Shown: positions 17,430 to 27,258, counted from the first letter of the stretch. The stretch: DNA of 64,000 nt from Chryseobacterium aahli (GCF_022699665.1 NZ_JALDNB010000007.1:124001-188000); one strand, 5' to 3'. Notes: generated by a model not told the origin, from the letters alone. Numbers and translations: made by a program.

Positions 17430-18110
17430 TTAGTTGTTATTTATAAAAACAACTAGTTTTTTCAAATCCTCCTCCTTATCAAATTTAATTTTATTTTCTT
17501 TGAAGAAAGTACTTAATACATCTTTTTTATCAGGAAACTGTGCAATGACTTCTTTTTGGTTTCTTGGTTTTTTAATAAAGCCACCATCAGTTTTAATATA
17601 AAAAACAGGATCTAACAATTTAAATAGTGCAGGTTCATCACTAGAATAACTATTTGAAGCAGGTTTTGCATCAATGAATATAGTTTTCAACTTCGTATAA
17701 AGAGCAACTTTACCATTTACAATTTCATAGAAATATCCGCTTAGCTCATCATTTGTTTCAAGATTAACTAAAATTTGCTTGGGAGATTCTATTTCAATTC
17801 TAGAGAATTTAGAATCTTTAGGTAGAATCATTACTGTCCCATCTTTCTGAAATTCTATTTGATCAGCATAGCTGTTATATCTTGCAGCTATTTTTTCATA
17901 ATTTTCTGCAATTTTTGCCTTTGAAAAATTCACATTAGCATATGGTGAGCCAGCAACCTCGCTATAAGTTAAAGATTTCCCAGTTTTTGCTGAGTTTACC
18001 ATAGCTGAAAAAGCAGTTCCTTGAGAAAAATCAGCTCTAGACAGAATCACATTTTGTGCAAAAGCATAATTTGCAGCGGTCAATAAAATACTAAGGATTA
18101 TATTTTTCAT
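17430..18110 (-). CDS. secreted protein of unknown function
   Basis: A 226 aa protein I do not recognise. It starts with a signal peptide (MKNIILSILLTAANYAFAQ), so it is exported to the periplasm or beyond; there is no lipobox and no T9SS sorting domain. The mature part is mixed alpha/beta with Lys/Glu-rich stretches and no catalytic motif I can name. It has its own terminator and a TACTTTTG -7 box (18136-18129 on the minus strand) about 18 bases upstream of the ATG, so it looks like a single-gene unit. Its neighbours (an S8 protease and infB) do not suggest a function. Confidence 0.7.
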   Translation of the reverse strand: MKNIILSILLTAANYAFAQNVILSRADFSQGTAFSAMVNSAKTGKSLTYSEVAGSPYANVNFSKAKIAENYEKIAARYNSYADQIEFQKDGTVMILPKDSKFSRIEIESPKQILVNLETNDELSGYFYEIVNGKVALYTKLKTIFIDAKPASNSYSSDEPALFKLLDPVFYIKTDGGFIKKPRNQKEVIAQFPDKKDVLSTFFKENKIKFDKEEDLKKLVVFINNN

Positions 18111-18190
18111 TTATTAAATTTTAAATAACAAAAGTACAAATAAAATTCATTTACGATAGGAATATTTATGATGATAGATAAAATAACTTT

Positions 18191-18208
18191 AATGTTTTAT
18201 AAAACATT
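18191..18208. repeat. 18-bp perfect palindrome
   Basis: AATGTTTTATAAAACATT reads the same on both strands. It lies between the infB terminator and the secreted-protein gene, about 81 bases upstream of that gene's ATG. It may be an operator or an incidental AT-rich hairpin. Confidence 0.5.
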
Positions 18209-18215
18209 AAAATAA

Positions 18216-18251
18216 AAAACTGCCCGTATCAATAATGATACGGGCAGTTTT
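18216..18251 (-). terminator. terminator of the rimP-nusA-infB operon
   Basis: Perfect 16-bp stem AAAACTGCCCGTATCA (18216-18231)/TGATACGGGCAGTTTT (18236-18251) with loop ATAA, starting 18 bases after the infB stop and ending in a T run on the minus strand. Confidence 0.93.
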
Positions 18252-18269
18252 AATATATATAACTGAATA

Positions 18270-21257
18270 TTATTTCAATTTCTTCTTCACAGCAACTTCT
18301 TCGTATACTTCAAGAATGTCGTACTGCTCGATGTCGTTGTAACCTTTAAGGTTTAATCCGCATTCGTAGCCTTTTGTAACTTCTCTTACATCGTCTTTGA
18401 AACGTTTTAAACTTTCAAGTTCACCGTCGAATTTCACAATACCGTCTCTTAGTAATCTTACTTTCGACTGTCTTGTTACTTTTCCGGTAAGAACCATACA
18501 ACCTGCAATAGTACCGATCTTAGAAATTTTGAATACTTCTCTAATTTCAACATTACCGATTACCTGCTCCTGAATCTCCGGAGAAAGCATTCCCTCCATC
18601 GCTTCTTTTACCTCATCGATTGCTTTATAGATAATAGAATATGTTCTGATCTCGATTTCTTCACGATCTGCCAATTCTTTTGCGTTGGCACCGGCTCTTA
18701 CGTTGAATCCGATGATAATTGCATCTGAAGCTGCAGCTAGGTTGATATCAGATTCAGTGATCTGTCCTACACCTGAGTGAAGAATATTGACACTAATCTC
18801 CTCTGTTGATAATCTCTGTAACTGATCAGAAAGTGCCTCCACTGAACCATCCACGTCACCTTTCAGGATAATATTCAATTCTTTGAATTCTCCTAGAGCA
18901 ATACGTCTACCTAATTCTTCAAGTGTCGTATGTTTCTTGGTTCTGATAGAAAGTTCTCTTTGTAACTGCTCTCTCTTGTTAGCGATAGTTTTACCTTCAC
19001 TTTCGTCAGCATATACTCTGAATTTATCACCTGCTGTTGGCGCTCCGTCAAGACCTAAGATCGTTGCCGGAATAGATGGACCTGCTTCTTCAAGGTTTTT
19101 CCCTCTTTCGTCAAGCAAAGCTTTTACTTTACCGTGGTTTTTACCTGCTACTACATAATCTCCAACTTTTAAAGTTCCGGTCTGTACCAACATTGTTGCT
19201 ACATATCCTCTACCTTTATCTAAAGAAGCTTCAATCACAACTCCTTGTGCGGCACGATTAGGATTAGCTTTCAACTCAAGCATTTCTGCCTGAAGCAATA
19301 CTTTCTCTAAAAGGACATCCATATTGTTACCCATTTTAGCAGAAATTTCCTGTGCCTGAACATTTCCACCCCACTCTTCTACCAAGATGTTCATTCCTGA
19401 AAGCTGTTGACGGATGTTGTCTGGGTTTGCATTCGGCTTATCTACCTTGTTGATTGCAATAATCATTGGTACACCTGCAGCCTGTGCGTGAGAGATTGCT
19501 TCTTTCGTTTGAGGCATTACATCATCATCGGCAGCGATTACGATAATTGCAATATCTGTAACCTGTGCACCTCTCGCTCTCATCGCGGTAAAGGCTTCGT
19601 GACCCGGTGTATCTAAGAATGTAATTCTCTGACCGTTTTCCAGTTTCACATTGTATGCACCGATGTGCTGAGTAATTCCTCCAGATTCACCTGCGATAAC
19701 GTTGGTTTTTCTTACGTAATCCAATAATGAGGTTTTACCGTGGTCAACGTGACCCATTACCGTTACAATTGGAGCTCTTGAAACTAGGCTTTCTTCTGTA
19801 TCGATATCTTCTTCAGAATCTGCTTCTTCAAGATCAGCATCTGAGAATTCAATTTTAAATCCGAATTCGTCAGCTACCAATAGTAAAGTATCAGCTTCTA
19901 ATCTTTGGTTCATGGTAACCATTACTCCAAGAGAGAAACAAGCAGAAATTACTTCAGTTGCACTTACATCCATCAAACTTGCCAATTCTCCGACCGTGAT
20001 AAATTCTGTAACTTTTAGTGATGTATCTCTTGCATCGGCTTCCTGCTGACGCTCATTCTCCTCTCTACGGTAAGATCTTTTATCTTTTCTGTGTTTAGCA
20101 GATTTAGATTTACCACCTTTATTGGTTAGTTTCTCAAGAGTTTCCTTGATTTGGTTTTTAACTTGCTCGTCGGTTAATTCGACAGGCATTGTTCTCTGAC
20201 CAGGTCTGTTGTTGTTTCCAAAACGGTTTCCGCCACCTTGTCCTGCAGGACGGTTTTGTCCACCTTGTCCCGGAGGTCTGTTTCCACCCGGACCACCTGG
20301 ACGGTTTTGACCGCCTTGTCCCGGAGGTCTGTTCCCTTGAGGACCACCTTGTCCCGGAGGACGGTTTCCACCTGGGCCGTTCTGACCTTGAGGACGGTTT
20401 TGTCCACCCTGATTATTTCCACCTTGTTGGTTGTTCCCAGTATTCTGGTTCGAACCGCCCGGTTTTTCAATTCTTTTTCTTTTCTTCTTGGCTGCATTTG
20501 GCTTAGGCGCAAACTGCGTTAAGTCAATCTTCTCACCAACAATTTTTGGCCCATCCAATTTTTGATAAACCGTTTCAATCTTCTGAGATTCCTGAGGCTC
20601 TTCTACTGCAGGAGCTGGTTTTTTCTCTTCCACTTTCTCAATTGGTTTTTCAACCGGTTTAGGTGTTTCTTTTACAGGTTCAGCAGCTTTTGGCTGTGCT
20701 TTCACCTCTTCCACTTTAGGTTTATCTTTTTTGGCAGGTCTGTTTCTATTTCCCTCAATCTGAGACAAATCAATTTTGTCCAACACTTTAAACTCCTGCT
20801 TTTCAGGTGTTGGTTTAGTTTCAGAAACCGCTTTTGGTTCTTCCTTTACTGGCTCTTTCACTTCTTCCACAACCTCTTTCTTCTCCTCAACAGGAGCTGG
20901 TGCAGGTGCAGGAGTAGGAGTTACTTCCACAGCTTCAGGTTTTTTAGGCTCTAAATCAATTTTACCTAAAATTCTGGTTTCTGGTTTATTAGCTTTAGCT
21001 CTTATTACTTCAGGGGTTTTGTATTCTTCGATTTCCAGTTTTTCTTCCGGAACTTTAGAAATAACCACCTCATGGGAAGCTTTACGCTGCTCGCCGTCTT
21101 TGGCAAACTCAGCTTCCAATGCAGAATATGCCGCCTCATCTAATTGAGCGTTAGGATTGCTTTCAACTACGATATCTTTAGACTGTAAAAATTCTACCAT
21201 TCTCGACATCGATATATTGAATTCCTTAACCGCTTTATTTAATCTTATTTTTGGCAT
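18270..21257 (-). CDS. infB: translation initiation factor IF-2
   Basis: IF-2 brings initiator tRNA to the 30S subunit and promotes subunit joining. The 995 aa protein has the N-terminal IF2_N helix ([24 protein letters not shown]), then a long Lys/Glu/Pro-rich spacer and a Gly/Gln/Asn/Pro/Arg repeat region (about residues 265-360, GQGGNRP-type units). The second IF2_N module precedes the GTPase domain with GHVDHGKT (near residue 500), DTPGHEAF and NKVDK; domains II, III and IV follow ([18 protein letters not shown]). It is the last gene of the rimP-nusA-infB unit, 74 bases after nusA, and has a strong terminator. Confidence 0.98.
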   Translation of the reverse strand: MPKIRLNKAVKEFNISMSRMVEFLQSKDIVVESNPNAQLDEAAYSALEAEFAKDGEQRKASHEVVISKVPEEKLEIEEYKTPEVIRAKANKPETRILGKIDLEPKKPEAVEVTPTPAPAPAPVEEKKEVVEEVKEPVKEEPKAVSETKPTPEKQEFKVLDKIDLSQIEGNRNRPAKKDKPKVEEVKAQPKAAEPVKETPKPVEKPIEKVEEKKPAPAVEEPQESQKIETVYQKLDGPKIVGEKIDLTQFAPKPNAAKKKRKRIEKPGGSNQNTGNNQQGGNNQGGQNRPQGQNGPGGNRPPGQGGPQGNRPPGQGGQNRPGGPGGNRPPGQGGQNRPAGQGGGNRFGNNNRPGQRTMPVELTDEQVKNQIKETLEKLTNKGGKSKSAKHRKDKRSYRREENERQQEADARDTSLKVTEFITVGELASLMDVSATEVISACFSLGVMVTMNQRLEADTLLLVADEFGFKIEFSDADLEEADSEEDIDTEESLVSRAPIVTVMGHVDHGKTSLLDYVRKTNVIAGESGGITQHIGAYNVKLENGQRITFLDTPGHEAFTAMRARGAQVTDIAIIVIAADDDVMPQTKEAISHAQAAGVPMIIAINKVDKPNANPDNIRQQLSGMNILVEEWGGNVQAQEISAKMGNNMDVLLEKVLLQAEMLELKANPNRAAQGVVIEASLDKGRGYVATMLVQTGTLKVGDYVVAGKNHGKVKALLDERGKNLEEAGPSIPATILGLDGAPTAGDKFRVYADESEGKTIANKREQLQRELSIRTKKHTTLEELGRRIALGEFKELNIILKGDVDGSVEALSDQLQRLSTEEISVNILHSGVGQITESDINLAAASDAIIIGFNVRAGANAKELADREEIEIRTYSIIYKAIDEVKEAMEGMLSPEIQEQVIGNVEIREVFKISKIGTIAGCMVLTGKVTRQSKVRLLRDGIVKFDGELESLKRFKDDVREVTKGYECGLNLKGYNDIEQYDILEVYEEVAVKKKLK
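20189..20460 (-). repeat. degenerate repeats encoding a Gly-rich linker in IF-2
   Basis: Imperfect tandem repeats of about 24-45 bases, built on cggaggtctgtt- and ccttgtcc-type units (plus strand), encode [22 protein letters not shown] sequence in the IF-2 linker. They create long spurious reading frames on the plus strand. Confidence 0.8.
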
Positions 21258-21331
21258 CTATATTATTTACTGTTTTTTTTAATTCTTAAAATTAAAGTAT
21301 TCTTTTACTGCTATTAAAATTAATTCAAATT

Positions 21332-22567
21332 TTAATCTTCAAATTCTGCTTTCAAGATATTTTTAACGTCATTGATTGTTTCCTCTTCCAAGTCAACCAT
21401 CTTCAATAGACTTTCTGTATCTTTATCCAAAACCGATTTTGCAGTCGTAAGACCTACTTTCTTAAACTCATCCAAAATCCACTGCTCGATATCGTCATTG
21501 AATTCTCTCAAATCAACGTCATCATCTTCGCTAGCTTCTCTGTACACGTCAATTTCGTAACCTGTCAACCATGAAGCCAATCTGATGTTTTGACCTTGCT
21601 TACCGATAACTTTAGAAATCTCTTCAACAGGAGTATAAACCATTGCGTAGTTTGTCTCTTCGTTGATGTCAATTTTATTGATGGTAACATTACCCAAAGC
21701 TCTCTTCACCAATATTTCAGGGTTGTTTGACCACTGAATTACATCTATATTTTCGTTTCTTAATTCTCTTACCACCCCGTGGATTCTTGATCCTTTTACT
21801 CCGACACAAGCTCCTACAGGATCTATTCTGTCATCGTATGCATCAACAGCGATTTTCGCTTTCTCTCCCGGTATTCTTACTGCTTTTTTAAGGATAATAG
21901 TTCCGTCCTGAATTTCAGGAATTTCTAATTCCAATAATTTTTCCAAGAATTTCGGAGCTGTTCTTGAAATGATAATTTGAGGTTTAGATCCTTTAAAATC
22001 AACAGATTCTACAATAGCTCTGATATTTTCACCTTTCTTGAAAAAGTCTGATGAAATTTGATTTTCTTTTGGTAAAATAAATTCGTTTTCTTCATCATCC
22101 AACAAAATTACGTGTTTGTGACGAATGTGGTGAATTTCTCCCGTTACAATTTCCCCTATTTTATCTTTAAACTGCTCATAAAGCATTGCATTGTTATGCT
22201 CCTGCAATTTCGTAGCCAAGATTTGCTTTAAGGTAAGAACATTTCTTCTTCCCAATTGAGCCACCGGAATTTCCATTGTAAAATCTTCACCTACTTCAAA
22301 AGTCGGGTCGATTTTCTTCGCTTCAGTGATTTCGATTTCTAAATCATCATCTTCAGACATTTCGTCTTCAACGATTGTTTTGTTCAAGAAAATCTGAAAG
22401 TCACCTTTGTCAGGGTTTACAATGACATCAAAATGATCATCAGAATCAAATCTTTTTCTCAAAAGAGTTTTCAGAGAATCTTCAATAATTGCCATCAGAT
22501 CGATCTTACTGATCCCCTTTTCGTCTTTAAAATCACCAAAGGATTCAATCAACGCTATATTATCCAT
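21332..22567 (-). CDS. nusA: transcription termination/antitermination factor NusA
   Basis: NusA binds RNA polymerase and nascent RNA and modulates pausing, termination and antitermination. The 411 aa protein has the N-terminal polymerase-binding domain (to about residue 130), an S1 domain (GEIVTGEIHHIRHKHVILL..), and two KH domains (DPVGACVGVKGSRIHGVVREL and KVIGKQGQNIRLASWLTGYEID). It ends with a single short acidic helical tail rather than the two acidic repeats of E. coli NusA. It lies 19 bases after rimP. Confidence 0.98.
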   Translation of the reverse strand: MDNIALIESFGDFKDEKGISKIDLMAIIEDSLKTLLRKRFDSDDHFDVIVNPDKGDFQIFLNKTIVEDEMSEDDDLEIEITEAKKIDPTFEVGEDFTMEIPVAQLGRRNVLTLKQILATKLQEHNNAMLYEQFKDKIGEIVTGEIHHIRHKHVILLDDEENEFILPKENQISSDFFKKGENIRAIVESVDFKGSKPQIIISRTAPKFLEKLLELEIPEIQDGTIILKKAVRIPGEKAKIAVDAYDDRIDPVGACVGVKGSRIHGVVRELRNENIDVIQWSNNPEILVKRALGNVTINKIDINEETNYAMVYTPVEEISKVIGKQGQNIRLASWLTGYEIDVYREASEDDDVDLREFNDDIEQWILDEFKKVGLTTAKSVLDKDTESLLKMVDLEEETINDVKNILKAEFED

Positions 22568-22586
22568 TTATCTTTTTTTCTTTAAA

Positions 22587-23054
22587 TTAAAATTTAACTA
22601 CTACCAACGCTTTTTTGATCTCAGAGTACAAAATTTCTTTTTCCTCTTCCACATCTACTTTACCTTTACCGATATCTTTCGGTTTTCGGTAACGAAGAAT
22701 CAGTGTGATTTTTTCGTCGTCTACTTTAGCCAGCTCACCTTCTATTGTTGTAGAATCTGCCAGCATTACTTCGATTTCTCTTCCTAAGTTTTTGTTAAAC
22801 TGTCTCGGCGTTGCCAAAGGCTCGCTCAACCCTGCTGACATTACCTGAAGGCTGAAATCATGCTCATCACGATCTGCATTAAACTCTATGGCGCGGCTTG
22901 CATCAAGACAATCTTGTAAAGTCACCCCATTATCACCGTCTAAAATCACAGTGACATCATCTGCTGCAGAAATCTTTAAATCAATAAGAAATAAATCCTC
23001 TCTAGTCTCAAGGAAAGTATTTAATAATGTTTCAATATTTTTTCTAAACTCCAT
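22587..23054 (-). CDS. rimP: ribosome maturation factor RimP
   Basis: RimP assists 30S subunit maturation. The 155 aa length is usual for the family. The blocks VTLQDCLDASRAIEF (normally V-x-V-x-DCxxxSR) and VMSAGLSEPLATPRQFNKNLGREIEVML match RimP strongly. It is the first gene of the rimP-nusA-infB operon; a consensus promoter and a leader hairpin lie upstream. Confidence 0.96.
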   Translation of the reverse strand: MEFRKNIETLLNTFLETREDLFLIDLKISAADDVTVILDGDNGVTLQDCLDASRAIEFNADRDEHDFSLQVMSAGLSEPLATPRQFNKNLGREIEVMLADSTTIEGELAKVDDEKITLILRYRKPKDIGKGKVDVEEEKEILYSEIKKALVVVKF

Positions 23055-23064
23055 ATCTATATAA

Positions 23065-23112
23065 TCATGGTCTATCTGTACGAAAAAAGGCTTTCTTGCG
23101 AAGCCTTCCCAT
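23065..23112 (-). CDS. possible leader peptide upstream of rimP (speculative)
   Basis: A 15-codon open frame on the minus strand, ATG at 23112 to TGA at 23065, would encode the basic peptide MGRLRKKAFFRTDRP. It runs through the leader hairpin and ends 10 bases before the rimP ATG. It lies downstream of the predicted start of transcription, so it would be in the mRNA. There is no direct evidence that it is translated. Confidence 0.2.
   Translation of the reverse strand: MGRLRKKAFFRTDRP
23083..23107 (-). terminator. terminator-like hairpin in the rimP leader
   Basis: AAGGCTT (23087-23093) pairs with AAGCCTT (23101-23107). On the minus strand the stem is followed by TTTTTT. It sits between the predicted promoter (23132-23162) and the rimP ATG (23054), with no minus-strand gene upstream for it to terminate, so it may attenuate the rimP-nusA-infB operon. 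Confidence 0.55.
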
Positions 23113-23131
23113 TTTTCCCGTAAATCTTATG

Positions 23132-23162
23132 CAAATATAATACATTTTTATAAAATAAACAA
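23132..23162 (-). promoter_or_regulatory. promoter of rimP-nusA-infB
   Basis: TTG (23162-23160), 20-base spacer, TATATTTG (23139-23132) on the minus strand: a full match to the Bacteroidota consensus. Predicted start near 23125, giving a leader of about 70 bases. Confidence 0.65.
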
Positions 23163-23311
23163 ATACTGTTCATAATCAATTAAATAAGAATTTAAAATTC
23201 AAGCAATTAAAAAATTAAATTTGATATAAAAACAGGTGTATTATTTACGAATTTGTCAATCATCAGCGATAACTTATTACCTAAATTAAAAGACCATGAA
23301 AGTATTTTTAG

Positions 23312-23319
23312 TATTTTTG
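23312..23319 (+). promoter_or_regulatory. -7 box of the polysaccharide locus (ugd)
   Basis: TATTTTTG, a full match to TAnnTTTG, 25 bases before the TTG start of ugd. No TTG at 17-23 bases upstream. The region 23163-23311 between the divergent promoters shows no gene. Confidence 0.4.
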
Positions 23320-23344
23320 TCGAGAATTTTTAAAAACATATATT

Positions 23345-24658
23345 TTGAATATAACGATAGTAGGAACAGGCTATGTAGGATTGGTGACAGGAACCACCCT
23401 TGCAGAACTTGGAAATTCTGTATACTGTGTTGATATCGATGAAAAGAAAGTAACGGACATGAAAAACGGGATTGTGCCTATCTATGAGCCGAATCTTGAA
23501 GAAATGTTCCTCAGAAACATACAGGCGGAAAGACTTTTTTTTACAACCAATTTAAAAGAAGCTTTAGATAAAAGTGAAGTTATTTACCTTGCATTACCGA
23601 CGCCTCCGGGCGAAGACGGTTCTGCGGATCTATCTTACGTATTGAAAGTTGCCAATGATATTGGCGAAATGATGACCGAATACAAGGTTGTAGTTAATAA
23701 AAGCACTGTACCTGTAGGAACAGCAGACCGAGTATCTGAAGTTATTGCTTCAAAAACTCAAATCCCTTTCGACGTAGTTTCAAATCCTGAATTTCTGCGT
23801 GAAGGCTTTGCTGTGGAAGATTCTATGAATCCTGCGAGAGTGGTTGTAGGATCTAGTTCAGAGAAAGCGAAAGACATTATGGCTCAAATCTACCAGCCAT
23901 TTACCAATACCGGAATTCCTATTATATTTATGGATGAGAAATCATCTGAATTGACGAAATATGCTTCCAACTCATTTTTAGCGGTTAAAATTACTTTTAT
24001 GAACGAAATTGCCAACTATTGCGAAAAAGTAGGCGCTGACGTTGATAAAGTAAGACTTGGGATGGGAAGCGATGACAGAATCGGGAACAGATTTTTATTT
24101 CCGGGAATCGGATATGGCGGAAGCTGTTTTCCGAAAGATGTGAAAGCATTAATCAGATCGGGAAAAGATGAAGATTTTAATTTCCAGATTTTAGAAGCAA
24201 CTGAAAACGTCAATATTTCTCAAAAAGTAATCCTAGTTTCAGAAATTGAAAAATATTTTAACGGAAACCTTCAAGGAAAAACAATTGCAGTTTGGGGGCT
24301 TGCCTTCAAAGCAAACACAGATGACATCAGAGAAGCCTCTTCTTTAGATAATATTGATTTATTATTAAAGAAAGGAGCGAAAGTTGTAGCTTACGATACC
24401 ATTGCTGAGAAAAATGTTCAGAAAATTCTTGGTGACAAAATACAGTATGCAAAAAGCATGTACGAAGCTTTGGAAAATGCAGATGCTTTATTTATTGCCA
24501 CGGAATGGCCGGAATTTAAAAATCCAAACTTTAAACTGATGGCTGAGAAAATGAACAATAAGGTTATTTTTGACGGAAGAAATATGTACCCGCTAGAAAC
24601 ACCTGAGCAGAATGGGTTTTTCTATAAATCGATCGGGAGAAAAACGATTGGTAAGTAG
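23345..24658 (+). CDS. ugd: UDP-glucose 6-dehydrogenase
   Basis: Oxidises UDP-glucose to UDP-glucuronate with two NAD+, supplying a uronic acid for the polysaccharide. The 437 aa protein begins with the Rossmann motif GTGYVG (residues 7-12) and has the catalytic Cys261 in FPGIGYGGSCFPKD. The NAD- and UDP-binding C-terminal domain (WGLAFKANTDDIREA) is intact. The start is a TTG: the frame has no upstream ATG before a stop at 23309, and TTG gives exactly the family N-terminus MNITIVGTGYVG. A GDP-mannose or UDP-HexNAc dehydrogenase is possible, but sequence style favours UDP-glucose. It is the first gene of the polysaccharide locus. Confidence 0.88.
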   Translation: MNITIVGTGYVGLVTGTTLAELGNSVYCVDIDEKKVTDMKNGIVPIYEPNLEEMFLRNIQAERLFFTTNLKEALDKSEVIYLALPTPPGEDGSADLSYVLKVANDIGEMMTEYKVVVNKSTVPVGTADRVSEVIASKTQIPFDVVSNPEFLREGFAVEDSMNPARVVVGSSSEKAKDIMAQIYQPFTNTGIPIIFMDEKSSELTKYASNSFLAVKITFMNEIANYCEKVGADVDKVRLGMGSDDRIGNRFLFPGIGYGGSCFPKDVKALIRSGKDEDFNFQILEATENVNISQKVILVSEIEKYFNGNLQGKTIAVWGLAFKANTDDIREASSLDNIDLLLKKGAKVVAYDTIAEKNVQKILGDKIQYAKSMYEALENADALFIATEWPEFKNPNFKLMAEKMNNKVIFDGRNMYPLETPEQNGFFYKSIGRKTIGK

Positions 24659-24712
24659 TCTTAAGCAAAAATACAATTTCATCAAAGTCATTAAGTTGGC
24701 AAAATATACACA

Positions 24713-25792
24713 ATGAAAAACATCATCATCACAGGCGGAGCAGGATTTATAGGCTCGCACGTTGTAAGAGAGTTCGTTAAAAATAATCCTAATTCAACAA
24801 TCATCAATCTTGATGCTTTAACGTACGCCGGAAATCTTGAAAATTTAAAAGATATTGAAAACGAACCTAATTATGTTTTCGAAAAAGCAGATATTACAAA
24901 ACCCGAAGAATTAAGAAAGGTTTTTGAAAAATACAATCCAGACGCCATAGTTCACTTAGCAGCAGAAAGCCATGTTGACAGAAGCATTACAGACCCTAAT
25001 GCTTTCATCAACACGAATGTAAACGGAACTGCAAATCTTTTGAATCTCTGCATCGAATTCTGGACATTAAACCCGGATCACACCCATGGAAGATTTCCAA
25101 ATGAGCCGAGACAAAACTTATTTTACCATGTTTCGACAGATGAAGTTTACGGAAGTTTAGGCGAAACAGGATTTTTCCTTGAAACAACTCCTTACGATCC
25201 GCAATCTCCGTATTCTGCAAGTAAAGCAGCTTCTGACCACTTGGTAAGAGCTTACGGAAATACGTATGGAATGCCGTTTATTTTATCAAATTGCTCCAAC
25301 AATTACGGCCCGAATCACTTCCCTGAGAAATTGATCCCGCTTTGTATTTCTAACATTATCAATGAAAAACCATTGCCAATTTATGGTGACGGAAAATATA
25401 CAAGAGATTGGTTATTTGTCATCGATCACGCAAAAGCGATTCACCAAATTTTCAACGAATCTAAAACCGGAGAAACCTATAATATTGGAGGCTTCAATGA
25501 GTGGCAGAATATTGATTTGGTGAAAGAATTAATCAAGCAGATGGATGAAAAGCTTGGTAATCCAGCAGGTCATTCAGAAAAATTAATCACTTATGTTAAA
25601 GACAGACCAGGTCATGATAAGCGTTACGCAATTGATGCTACAAAACTCAATAAAGATCTTGGCTGGAAACCTTCTGTAACTTTTGAACAAGGTTTAGGAA
25701 AAACAATTGATTGGTTTCTGGAGAATAAAGAATGGCTTGAGAATGTGACGAGTGGAGATTACCAGAAATATTACAACGAACAGTATAATTAA
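24713..25792 (+). CDS. rfbB: dTDP-glucose 4,6-dehydratase
   Basis: Converts dTDP-glucose to dTDP-4-keto-6-deoxyglucose. The 359 aa SDR enzyme shows [10 protein letters not shown] (residues 7-16), the substrate signature STDEVYG with catalytic Thr-Asp-Glu, and the YxxxK pair Tyr167/Lys171 in SPYSASK. It lies 54 bases after ugd and 17 before rfbA. No rfbC or rfbD is in the window, so its product is most likely used by the FdtA-type isomerase downstream rather than only for rhamnose. Confidence 0.96.
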   Translation: MKNIIITGGAGFIGSHVVREFVKNNPNSTIINLDALTYAGNLENLKDIENEPNYVFEKADITKPEELRKVFEKYNPDAIVHLAAESHVDRSITDPNAFINTNVNGTANLLNLCIEFWTLNPDHTHGRFPNEPRQNLFYHVSTDEVYGSLGETGFFLETTPYDPQSPYSASKAASDHLVRAYGNTYGMPFILSNCSNNYGPNHFPEKLIPLCISNIINEKPLPIYGDGKYTRDWLFVIDHAKAIHQIFNESKTGETYNIGGFNEWQNIDLVKELIKQMDEKLGNPAGHSEKLITYVKDRPGHDKRYAIDATKLNKDLGWKPSVTFEQGLGKTIDWFLENKEWLENVTSGDYQKYYNEQYN

Positions 25793-25809
25793 TACTAATC
25801 ACAAAACAA

Positions 25810-26670
25810 ATGAAAGGAATAATATTAGCCGGAGGATCCGGAACAAGACTCTACCCTCTTACAATCGCAGTAAGCAAGCAGCTCATGCCAGTTTACGACA
25901 AACCGATGATCTACTATCCGCTGTCTACATTACTTTTAGCTGGAATTAAAGATATTTTGATCATCACCACACCACACGATCAGGCTGGTTTTATCAAGCT
26001 TTTGGGTGACGGTTCTCAAATTGGGTGCAACATCGAATATATAGTTCAACCGAGCCCGGATGGTCTTGCGCAAGCGTTCATTTTAGGTGACCAATTTATC
26101 GGAGATGATTCTGCAGCTTTAGTTTTAGGAGACAATATTTTCTATGGCTCTGAGATGGGCACTTTGTTAAAAAACAAAACCAATCCTGACGGAGGTGTTG
26201 TCTTCGCTTATCACGTTGCAGATCCTGAAAGATATGGTGTTGTAGAATTTGACAAAAACTTAAAGGCCGTTTCTATTGAAGAAAAACCTACTCATCCAAA
26301 ATCAAATTACGCTGTTCCCGGACTGTATTTTTACGATAATGAAGTGGTAGAAATCGCTAAAAACATACAACCTTCCCCAAGAGGCGAACTGGAAATCACC
26401 GACATCAACAATGTCTATTTACAGAAAGGCAAATTGGAAGTTGGAGTTCTTGACAGAGGAACTGCTTGGTTAGACACAGGAACTTTTGATTCTCTAAACG
26501 ACGCTTCAGAATTTGTAAGGGTCATTGAAAAAAGACAAGATTTCAAAATAGGATGCATCGAAGAGATTGCTTTCAGAAACGGATTCATCAATGAAGAAAA
26601 ACTGCTTGAAACTGCTCTAAAATATGGAAAAAGCGGGTACGGTGAATATTTGAAAAAACTTGTTCTTTAA
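25810..26670 (+). CDS. rfbA: glucose-1-phosphate thymidylyltransferase
   Basis: Makes dTDP-glucose from dTTP and glucose-1-phosphate, the substrate of the preceding dehydratase. The 286 aa enzyme has the nucleotidyltransferase signature [13 protein letters not shown] (6-18), [18 protein letters not shown] and LGDNIFYG. It is co-oriented with rfbB at 17 bases. Its last codons overlap the -33 element of the next promoter. Confidence 0.96.
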   Translation: MKGIILAGGSGTRLYPLTIAVSKQLMPVYDKPMIYYPLSTLLLAGIKDILIITTPHDQAGFIKLLGDGSQIGCNIEYIVQPSPDGLAQAFILGDQFIGDDSAALVLGDNIFYGSEMGTLLKNKTNPDGGVVFAYHVADPERYGVVEFDKNLKAVSIEEKPTHPKSNYAVPGLYFYDNEVVEIAKNIQPSPRGELEITDINNVYLQKGKLEVGVLDRGTAWLDTGTFDSLNDASEFVRVIEKRQDFKIGCIEEIAFRNGFINEEKLLETALKYGKSGYGEYLKKLVL

Positions 26671-26688
26671 ATTTAATTTATATATTTG
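26660..26688 (+). promoter_or_regulatory. internal promoter before the fdtA-like gene
   Basis: TTG (26660-26662), 18-base spacer, TATATTTG (26681-26688): a full consensus match overlapping the end of rfbA. It would produce an unusually long leader of about 160 bases before the gene at 26857. I see no tRNA, ORF or strong hairpin in that leader. Confidence 0.55.
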
Positions 26689-26856
26689 CTAACTTGTAGT
26701 TTTGATTGATAATATTCATTGTAAAGAATTTTGTAATTGATTACCTTCAGAATTGCAGCTATTTAAATTCGCAGCATATCAGCTATAATAAAATTTCAAT
26801 CAAGATTTTAGCATTTTTATTTAGCGTATTCTGTTTTGGATGTTAAATAAAAGTTA

Positions 26857-27258
26857 ATGAACAAACCCACCTATTTCAATTTAGATAAAATCGGAAGCTC
26901 TTCTTTAGGATTCATCACTGTTGCCGAGAGCCTTAAGAATGTTCCTTTCGAAGTGAAGCGTGTATATTGGACGTATTACACACCACAAGATGTTATACGA
27001 GGAGGCCATGCACACAAAAATCTGGAACAATTGATCTTTGCTGTAGCAGGAACTATTCGTTTCAATACAGAAGATCAGGATGGAAATAAAGAAGAATTTA
27101 TTTTAGATTCCCCATCGGTAGGTCTTTACCTTCCGAAATTAATCTGGAGAGATATCAAATTTTCTCACAATGCAGTACTCCTATGTCTTGCTTCTGAGCT
27201 TTACGATGAAAATGATTATTTCAGAGATTTTCAAGATTATAAAAATTTCAAACCATGA
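26857..27258 (+). CDS. FdtA/QdtA-type dTDP-keto-sugar 3,4-isomerase
   Basis: A 133 aa single-domain cupin of the WxcM/FdtA family. These enzymes isomerise dTDP-4-keto-6-deoxyglucose (from RmlB) to a 3-keto-6-deoxyhexose. The signature [11 protein letters not shown] carries His51 and His53, the catalytic-type histidines, and the C-terminal half has the expected beta-strands ([14 protein letters not shown]). Whether it yields the galacto (FdtA) or gluco (QdtA) epimer cannot be read from the sequence. It overlaps the next gene by four bases (ATGA), and the three genes together form a pathway. Confidence 0.88.
   Translation: MNKPTYFNLDKIGSSSLGFITVAESLKNVPFEVKRVYWTYYTPQDVIRGGHAHKNLEQLIFAVAGTIRFNTEDQDGNKEEFILDSPSVGLYLPKLIWRDIKFSHNAVLLCLASELYDENDYFRDFQDYKNFKP

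Noticed and set aside
20174..20954. Several long open frames on both strands opposite or out of frame with infB (for example 20562-20954 plus)
   Set aside because: They arise from the repetitive Lys/Glu/Pro and Gly-rich coding of the IF-2 linker; their translations are low-complexity Phe/Leu/Arg strings with no family signs.
23345..26670. A dTDP-rhamnose pathway
   Set aside because: rfbA and rfbB are present but no rfbC or rfbD occurs anywhere in the window, so rhamnose synthesis cannot be claimed from this locus.
26671..26856. A tRNA or small RNA gene in the 186-base gap
   Set aside because: No cloverleaf, CCA end or T-loop motif was found on either strand; only the promoter elements are supported.
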